Positions 49,201 to 57,475 of a stretch of DNA of 64,000 nucleotides are shown one piece after another. The stretch's first letter is position 1, and each line of letters opens with the position of its first letter. The position numbers and the translations under genes are program-made. Origin of the DNA: Antedon mediterranea (taxonomy: Eukaryota; Echinodermata; Crinoidea; Comatulida; Antedonidae); contig NC_092675.1 of NCBI RefSeq assembly GCF_964355755.1, positions 12,415,312 to 12,479,311 on the forward strand, written 5' to 3'. Below the pieces are notes generated by a model. It saw nothing but the letters and a program-made list of their open reading frames with translations, ran no database searches and was not told the DNA's origin.

Positions 49201-50379
49201 AGAGAGGTAGATCAGCGAGAGAGAGATAGATCAGTGAGAGAGATATAGATCAGCGTGAGAGAGATAGATCAGCGAGAGAGAGATAGATCAGCGAGACACA
49301 GATAGATCAGCGAGAGAGAGAGATAGATCAGCGAGAGAGAGAGAGAGATAGATCAGCGACAGAGAGATTGATCAGCGAGACACAGATAGATCAACGAGAG
49401 AGAGAGATAGATCAGCGAGAGAGAGATACATCAGCGAGTGAGGGATAGATAGATCAGCGAGAGAGAAAGAGATATATCAGCGAGAGAGAGAGAGATAGAT
49501 CAGCGAGAGAGAGATAGATAGATCAGCGAGAGAGAGAGAGATAGATCAGCGAGAGATAGATAGATCAGCGAGAGAGAGATAGATCAGCGAGAGAGAGATA
49601 GATCAGCGAGAGAGATATAGATAGATCAGCGAGAGAGAGATAGATCAGCGAGAGAGAGATAGATAGATCAGCGACTGAGAGAGATAGATCAGCGAGAGAG
49701 AGATAGATCAGCGAGAGAGAGAGATAGATCAGCGAGAGAGAGAGATAGATAGATCAGCAACAGAGAGATAGATCAGCGAGAGAGATAGACAGATCAGCGA
49801 GAGAGAGATAGATAAGCGAGAGAGAGATAGATAGATCAGCGACAGAGAGAGAGAGATATAGATCAGCGAGAGAGAGAGATAGATCAGCGAGAGAGAGAGA
49901 TGGATAGATCAGCGAGAGAGAGATAGATCAGCGAGACAGAGATAGATAGATCAGCGAGAGAGAGATAGATAGATCAGCGAGAGAGAGAGAGAGAGAGAGA
50001 TAGATAGATCAGCGATAGAGAGATAGATAGATCAGCGAGAGAGAGATAGATAGATTAGCGAGAGAGTTATAGATCAGCGTGAGAGAGATAGATAGATCAG
50101 CGAGAGAGAGATAGATCAGCGAGAGAGAGATAGATCAGCGAGAGAGAGAGATAGATAGATCAGCGAGAGAGAGATAGATCAGCGAGAGAGAGATAGATCA
50201 GCGAGAGAGAGATAGATCAGTGAGTGAGATATAGATCAGCGAGAGAGAGAGATCAGCGAGAGAGAGAGATAGATCAGCGAGAGAGAGATAGATAGATCAG
50301 CGAGAGAGAGATAGATAGATCAGCGAGAGAGAGATAGATAGATCAGCGAGAGAGAGATAGATCAGACAAAGGACCTCTT

Positions 50380-50815
50380 TTCCAAGATTAAGTGCGGAAT
50401 GTAGATGGAAATGTTCATAATAACAGAAAATTCGCATGGCAAATAATATTAGCAGATGTGTTTTCTGAATTTGACTTAGTGTTGAAGGAAAGCCAGGAAA
50501 AACTACTGTAATAAAGTATGACGTACACCCAGTTAGTCAAAAAGCTTATCCAATTCATCAGGCTAAGTTAGGCAAAGTAAAAGAAGAGTCTCACTGTCCA
50601 AAACTGGACGGTACAGCTCGCTTTAACATGAATTACAAAAAAATGCATATCCAATGCCACGGATAAATGAAATAATAGGCAGGGTTGGTACTACTAAATT
50701 TATAACGACATTAGATTGATGTAGAAGGTTCCTAACTGAACCATATACAGCTTTTTCAACACCAATGGTTTTGTAACAATTTAAGTGTTAGGCCAAGAGT
50801 CTGGACATACCCTAA
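50380..50815 (+). pseudogene. Decayed Ty3/gypsy reverse-transcriptase fragment
   Basis: Broken pieces of a Ty3/gypsy-type polymerase follow one another on the plus strand in the order expected for the start of the reverse-transcriptase domain: ADVFSEFD (from about 50452), VIKYDVHP (from about 50508), LDGTARFNMNY (from about 50604), YPMPRINEII (from 50648), FITTLD (to about 50718) and TAFSTPM (from about 50745). The frame changes at least twice, and stops interrupt the pieces, including a TAG directly after the FITTLD aspartate. Only the finger/early palm part is left: no YADD box, no protease, integrase or LTR is visible. It cannot encode an enzyme. I am fairly sure of the superfamily from the motif order; the lineage is unknown. 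The fragment starts within about 90 bases of the satellite edge. Confidence 0.72.
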
Positions 50816-51575
50816 ATAACCACAGTACATATGTTGTTTAAATCAGTTCAACAATTCTGATTAAACCATGACACATGTTTTGTTTAAATCAGGTCAGCAA
50901 TTACTGAATAAACCATGACACATGTTTTGTTTAAATCAACTAAGCAACTAATGTCTAAAAAACCACACATGTTTTGTTTAAACATGGAGTAAATATAACT
51001 CTATGGTTTAAATCAGTTCAACAATTACTGATTAAACCTTGACACATGTTTTGTTTAAATCAATTCAACTAAGCAACTAATGTCTATAAAACCACACATG
51101 TTTTGTTTAAACATGGAGTAAATATAACTCTATGGTTTAAATCAGTTCAACAATTACTGATTAAACCAGGACACATGTTTTGTTTAAATCAACTAAGCAA
51201 ACTGATTAAACCACCACACATGTTTTGTTTAAATCAGGTCAACAATTACTGATTAAACCATGACATATGTTTTGTTTAAATCAGGTCAACAATTACTTAT
51301 CCATGACACATGTTTTGTTTAAATCAACTAAGCAACTAATGTCTAAAAAACCACACATGTTTTGTTTAAACATGGAGTAAATATAACTCCATGGTTTAAA
51401 TCAGGTCAACAATTAATGATTAAACCATGACATATGTTTTGTTTAAATCAGGTCAACAATTACTGATTAAACCATGACACATGTTTTGTTTAAATCAACT
51501 AAGCAACTAATGTCTAAAAAACCACACACGTTTTGTTTAAACATGGAGTAAATATAACTCCATGGTTTAAATGGT
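50816..51575. repeat. AT-rich minisatellite with palindromic units
   Basis: Units of about 47 bp carry ACACATGTTTTGTTTAAAT followed by CAATTACTGATTAAAC. Longer composites include CATGGAGTAAATATAACTC at 50983, 51112, 51371 and 51542. GTTTAAATCAG and CTGATTAAAC form an inverted repeat with one bulged A around a loop of about 11 bases. The alternative junction TGTTTAAACA is a perfect 10-bp palindrome. No coding potential is seen. Confidence 0.85.
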
Positions 51576-51579
51576 GATT

Positions 51580-52080
51580 TGTTTATGAAAAGTAAAAAAC
51601 AAAAAGTAATACAACTAAAACATGGGGAATTATAAATAGTATTCTTAAAGGCAAAAGTTAGACTGTTTATGAAATTATTCCAGATAAACTTAAAGAATCA
51701 TTAAATGATGTTAATATTGAATGTAATTCCAATGAACAAAAAATCGACTTGTTTAATGATTACTTTGTAAATATCGGCAGAAATTAGCAAGCAAGATTGA
51801 TTGTTCTCAAAAAAGTTCCAATGATTATTTGAAAAATTCAATTAGTTCCTCTTTTATTTTGGAAACCTGTTTTAGAATTTAAAGAATTATTAAGAAATAT
51901 AGATATAAAAAAGTACACTTGACATGACCAGTTATCTGCTAGATTAATTAAGGATTCATCTATTGTTATTGCAAACCCATTAACATATATTATTAACTTA
52001 TAACTTGTCACAGGTGTTTTCATGATGACTTGAAGGTGGCCAATTTTTAAAAAGGGTTATAAGGATATCCTTGGAAATTA
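51580..52080 (+). pseudogene. Decayed CR1/L2-like LINE reverse-transcriptase fragment
   Basis: Three-frame reading of the plus strand shows pieces typical of the region between endonuclease and reverse transcriptase of CR1/L2-like LINEs: IDLFNDYFVNIG (from about 51743), a degenerate K-S/K-G-x-D-x-L stretch (about 51910-51935), RLIKDSS and IANPLTYIIN (about 51940-51997), GVFHDDLKVA (from about 52013) and KKGYKDILGNY (to 52079). Frameshifts and stops separate the pieces, so this is a dead copy. It breaks off exactly after the GNY of the conserved GNYRPIS box, where the 82-bp satellite begins. It is a different LINE lineage from the two intact elements. A minus-strand open frame at 51838-52023 is only a shadow of this relic. 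Confidence 0.75.
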
Positions 52081-55000
52081 TCTAAACTGTTACTGACTAC
52101 ATTTTGACTATACAGTCCATTAATTATTCTACTATGTATTTGCAGTTTAAATTCTCTAAACTGATACTGACTAATCAACTACATTTTGACTAGACAATTC
52201 ACTGATTATTCTACTATGTATTTGCAGTTTAAATTCTCTAAACTGTTACTGAATAATCAACTGTCTTTTGACTAAACAATTCACTGATTATTCTACTATT
52301 TACACACAGTTTAAATTCTCTAAACTGTTCCTGAATAATCAACTGTATTTTGACTAAACAATTCACTGATTATTCTACTATGTATTTACAGTTTAAATTC
52401 TCTAAACTGTTACTGAATAATCAACTGTCTTTTGACTAAACAATTCACTGATTATTCTACTATGTATTTGCAGTTTAAATTCTCTAAACTGTTACTGACT
52501 AATCAACTACATTTCGACTAGAAAATTCACTGATTATTCTACTATGTATTTGCAGTTTAAATTCTCTAAACTGTTACTGACTAATCAACTACATTTGACT
52601 AGACAATTCACTGATTATTCTACTATGTATTTTCAGTTTAAATTATCTAAACTGTTACTGACTAATCAACTACATTTCGACTAGACAATTCACTGACTAT
52701 TCTAATATGTATTTGCAGTTTAAATTCTCTAAACTGTTACTGTATAATCAACTGTATTTTGACTAGACAATTCATTGATTATTGTACTATTTACACACAG
52801 TTTAAATTCTCTAAACTGTTACTGAATAATCAACTGTCTTTTGACTAGACAATTCACTGCTTATTCTATGTATTTGCAGGTTAAATTATCTAAACTGTTA
52901 CTGAATAATCAACTGTCTTTTGACTAAACAATTCACTGATTATTCTACTATGTATTTGCAGTTTAAATTCTCTAAACTGTTACTGAATAATAAACTACAT
53001 TTCGACTAGACAATTCACTGATTATTCTACTATGTATTTGCAGTTTAAATTCTCTAAACTGATACTGACTAATCAACTACATTTTGACTAGACAATTCAC
53101 TGATTATTCTACTATGTATTTGCAGTTTAAATTCTCTAAACTGTTACTGAATAATCAACTATCTTTTGACTAAACAATTCACTGATTATTCTACTATTTA
53201 CACACAGTTTAAATTCTCTAAACTGTTACTGACTAATCAACTACTTTTGACTAGACAATTCACTGATTATTCTACTATGTATTTGCAGTTTAAATTATCT
53301 AAACTGTTACTGAATAATCAACTGTCTTTTGACTAAACAATTCACTGATTATTCTACTATGTATTTGCAGTTTAAATTCTCTAAACTGTTACTGACTAAT
53401 CAACTACATTTCGACTAGAAAATTCACTGATTATTCTACTATGTATTTGCAGTTTAAATTCTCTAAACTGTTACTGACTAATCAACTACATTTGACTAGA
53501 CAATTCACTGATTATTCTACTATGTATTTTCAGTTTAAATTATCTAAACTGTTACTGACTAATCAACTACATTTCGACTAGACAATTCACTGACTATTCT
53601 AATATGTATTTGCAGTTTAAATTCTCTAAACTGTTACTGTATAATCAACTGTATTTTGACTAGACAATTCATTGATTATTGTACTATTTACACACAGTTT
53701 AAATTCTCTAAACTGTTACTGAATAATCAACTGTCTTTTGACTAGACAATTCACTGCTTATTCTATGTATTTGCAGTTTAAATTATCTAAACTGTTACTG
53801 AATAATCAACTGTCTTTTGACTAAACAATTCACTGATTATTCTACTATGTATTTGCAGTTTAAATTCTCTAAACTGTTACTGAATAATATACTACATTTC
53901 GACTAGACAATTCACTGATTATTCTACTATGTATTTGCAGTTTAAATTCTCTAAACTGATACTGACTAATCAACTACATTTTGACTAGACAATTCACTGA
54001 TTATTCTACTATGTATTTGCAGTTTAAATTCTCTAAACTGTTACTGAATAATCAACTATCTTTTGACTAAACAATTCACTGATTATTCTACTATTTACAC
54101 ACAGTTTAAATTCTCTAAACTGTTACTGACTAATCAACTACTTTTGACTAGACAATTCACTGATTATTCTACTATGTATTTGCAGTTTAAATTATCTAAA
54201 CTGTTACTGACTAATCAACTACATTTCGACTAGACAATTCACTGACTATTCTAATATGTATTTGCAGTTTAAATTCTCTAAACTGTTACTGTATAATCAA
54301 CTGTATTTTGAATAGACAATTCATTGATTATTGTACTATTTACACACAGTTTAAATTCTCTAAACTGTTACTGAATAATCAACTGTCTTTTGACTAGACA
54401 ATTCACTGCTTATTCTATGTATTTGCAGTTTAAATTATCTAAACTGTTACTGAATAATCAACTGTCTTTTGAATAGACAATTCACTGATTATTCTACTAT
54501 GTATTTGCAGTTGAATTTATCTAAACTGTTACTGACTAATCAACTACATTTCGACTAGACAATTCACTGACTATTCTAATATGTATTTGCAGTTTAAATT
54601 CTCTAAACTGTTACTGTATAATCAACTGTATTTTGACTAGACAATTCATTGATTATTGTACTATTTACACACAGTTTAAATTCTCTAAACTGTTACTGAA
54701 TAATCAACTGTCTTTTGACTAGACAATTCACTGCTTATTCTATGTATTTGAAGTTTAAATTATCTAAACTGTTACTGAATAATAAACGGTCTTTTGACTA
54801 AACAATTCACTGATTATTCTACTATGTATTTACAGTTTAAATTCTCTAAACTGTTACTGACTAATCAACTACATTTTGACTAGACAATTCACTGATTATT
54901 CTACTATGTATTTGCAGTTTAAATTCTCTAAACTGTTACTGAATAATAAATGGTCTTTTGACTAGACAATTCACTGATTATTCTACTATTTACACACAGT

Positions 55001-57475
55001 TTAAATTTTCTAAACTGTTCCTGAATAATCAACTGTATTTTGACTAAAAAATTCACTGATTATTCTACTATGTATTTGCAGTTTAAATTATCTAAACTGT
55101 TACTGAATAATCAACTGTCTTTTGACTAAACAATTCAATGATTATTCTACTATGTATTTGCAGTTTAAATTCTCTAAACTGTTACTGAATAATAAACTAC
55201 ATTTCGACTAGACAATTCACTGATTATTCTACTATGTATTTGCAGTTGAAATTCCCTAAACTGTTACTGAATATTAAACGGTCTTTTGACTAAACAATTC
55301 ACTGATTATTCTACTATGTATTTGCAGTTTAAATTCTCTAAACTGTTACTGACTAATCAACTACTTTTGACTAGACAATTCACTGATTATTCTACTATGT
55401 ATTTGCAGTTTAAATTATCTAAACTGTTACTGACTAATCAACTACATTTCGACTAGACAATTCACTGATTATTCTAATATGTATTTGCAGTTTAAATTCT
55501 CTAAACTGTTACTGTATAAACAACTGTATTTTGACTAGACAATTCATTGATTATTGTACTATTTACACACAGTTTAAATTCTCTAAACTGTTACTGAATA
55601 ATCAACTGTCTTTTGACTAGACAATTCACTGCTTATTCTTGTATTTGCCGTTTAAATTATCTAAACTGTTACTGAATAATAAACTACATTTCGACTAGAC
55701 AATTCACTGATTATTCTACTATGTATTTGCAGTTGAAATTCCCTAAACTGTTACTGAATAAAAAACAGTCTTTTGACTAAACAATTCACTGATTATTCTA
55801 CTATGTATTTACAGTTTAAATTCTCTAAACTGTTACTGACTAATCAACTACATTTTGACTAGACAATTCACTGATTATTCTACTGTGTATTTGCAGTTTA
55901 AATTATCTAAACTGTTACTGAATAATAAATGGTCTTTTGACTAGACAATTCACTGATTATTCTACTATTTACACACAGTTTAAATTCAATAAACTGTTCC
56001 TGAATAATCAACTGTATTTTGACTAAACAATTCACTGATTATTCTACTATGTATTTGCAGTTGAAATTCCCTAAACTGTTACTGAATAATAAACGGTCTT
56101 TTGACTAAACAATTCACTGATTATTCTACTATGTATTTACAGTTTAAATTCTCTAAACTGATACTGACTAATCAACTACATTTTGACTAGACAATTTACT
56201 GATTATTCTACTATGTATTTGCAGTTTAAATTATCTAAACTGTTACTGAATAATAAATGGTCTTTTGACTAGACAATTCACTGATTATTCTACTATTTAC
56301 ACACAGTTTAAATTTTCTAAACTGTTCCTGAATAATCAACTGTATTTTGACTAAAAAATTCACTGATTATTCTACTATGTATTTTCAGTTTAAATTATCT
56401 AAACTGTTACTGAATAATCAACTGTCTTTTGACTAAACAAATCACTGATTATTCTACTATGTATTTGCAGTTTAAATTCTCTAAACTGTTACTGAATAAT
56501 AAACTACATTTCGACTAGACAATTCACTGATTATTCTACTATGTATTTGCAGTTGAAATTCCCTAAACTGTTACTGAATAATAAACGGTCTTTTGACTAA
56601 ACAATTCACTGATTATTCTACTATGTATTTACAGTTTAAATTCTCTAAACTGTTACTGACTAATCAACTACTTTTGACTAGACAATTCACTGATTATTCT
56701 ACTATGTATTTGCAGTTTAAATTATCTAAACTGTTACTGACTAATCAACTACATTTCGACTAGACAATTCACTGATTATTCTAATATGTATTTGCAGTTT
56801 AAATTCTCTAAACTGTTACTGTATAATCAACTGTATTTTGACTAGACAATTCACTGATTATTCTACTATGTATTAGCAGTTTAAATTCTCTAAACTGTTA
56901 CTGAATAATCAACTGTTTTTTGACTAAACAATTCACTGATTATTCTACAATTTACACACAGTTTAAATTCTCTAAACTGTTCCTGAATAATCAACTGTAT
57001 TTTGACTAAACAATTCACTGATTATTCTACTATGTATTTGCAGTTTAAATTCTCTAAACTGTTACTGTATAATCAACTGTATTTTGACTAGACAATTCAT
57101 TGATTATAGTACTATTTACACACAGTTTAAATTCTCTAAACTGTTACTGAATAATCAACTGTCTTTTGACTAGACAATTCACTGCTTATTCTATGTATTT
57201 GCAGTTTAAATTATCTAAACTGTTACTGAATAATCAACTGTCTTTTGACTAAACAATTCACTGATTATTCTACTATGTATTTGCAGTTTAAATTCTCTAA
57301 ACTGTTACTGAATAATAAACTACATTTCGACTAGACAATTCACTGATTATTCTACTATGTATTTGCAGTTGAAATTCCCTAAACTGTTACTGAATAATAA
57401 ACGGTCTTTTGACTAAACAATTCACTGATTATTCTACTTTGTATTTACAGTTTAAATTCTCTAAACTGTTACTGT
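52080..57475. repeat. 82-bp AT-rich satellite, left block
   Basis: Tandem units of about 82 bp read roughly ACTGATTATTCTACTATG, then a TATTTGCAGTTTAAATTC core, then CTAAACTGTTACTG, then AATAATCAACTG or ACTAATCAACTAC, then TTTTGACTAAACAATTC. Two main alternatives occur at several positions: TATGTATTTGCAG versus TATTTACACACAG, and TTCTCTAAACTG versus TTATCTAAACTG. Each unit has CAGTTTA and TAAACTG arms separated by 7 bases, a potential hairpin. No open reading frame of note and no RNA gene is seen. Confidence 0.96.
52440..54230. repeat. About 0.9-kb (11-unit) higher-order repeat in the 82-bp satellite
   Basis: The variant TTTCGACTAGAAAATTCACTG is near 52511 and again near 53408 (about 897 bp apart), and the unit CTGCTTATTCTATGTATTTG with its TTATCTAAAC neighbour shows the same offset (52878 versus 53775). 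Eleven units of about 82 bp give this length, so one block of eleven units has been duplicated. Confidence 0.7.

Larger units (their letters stand above)
12423..50365. repeat. Purine-rich GATA/TCAGC/GA satellite, main block (about 38 kb)
   Basis: This is the same array as 1-9813, with unit plan (GATA)n-TCAGC-(GA)n and mean unit length of roughly 20 bp. There is no gene and no other interruption in 38 kb. Local composition shifts: the part before about 43 kb contains many two-GATA units, CAGCC and GAAAGATCAG variants. From about 43.2 kb to 49.2 kb the array has long GA runs, GATATATTTATCAGCG units and GACTGATCAGCG units and is organised as a clear higher-order repeat. It ends abruptly in GATAGATCAGACAAAGG. 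Confidence 0.97.

Noticed and set aside
1-50365. CRISPR-like array
   Set aside because: The units are contiguous simple repeats with no unique spacers and no cas genes, in a eukaryotic context.
1-50365. Telomeric repeat
   Set aside because: Units do not match TTAGGG, TTAGG or other known telomere words, and the array is internal, with non-repeat sequence on its right side.
51838-52023. Minus-strand open frame of 61 codons
   Set aside because: It is antisense to the CR1-like relic, whose plus-strand pieces match conserved LINE motifs.
52080-57475. Array of small RNA genes or tRNA-derived repeats
   Set aside because: The 82-bp unit has a short hairpin but no tRNA-like boxes A and B in proper spacing that I can see, and no terminator run; a satellite is the simpler reading.
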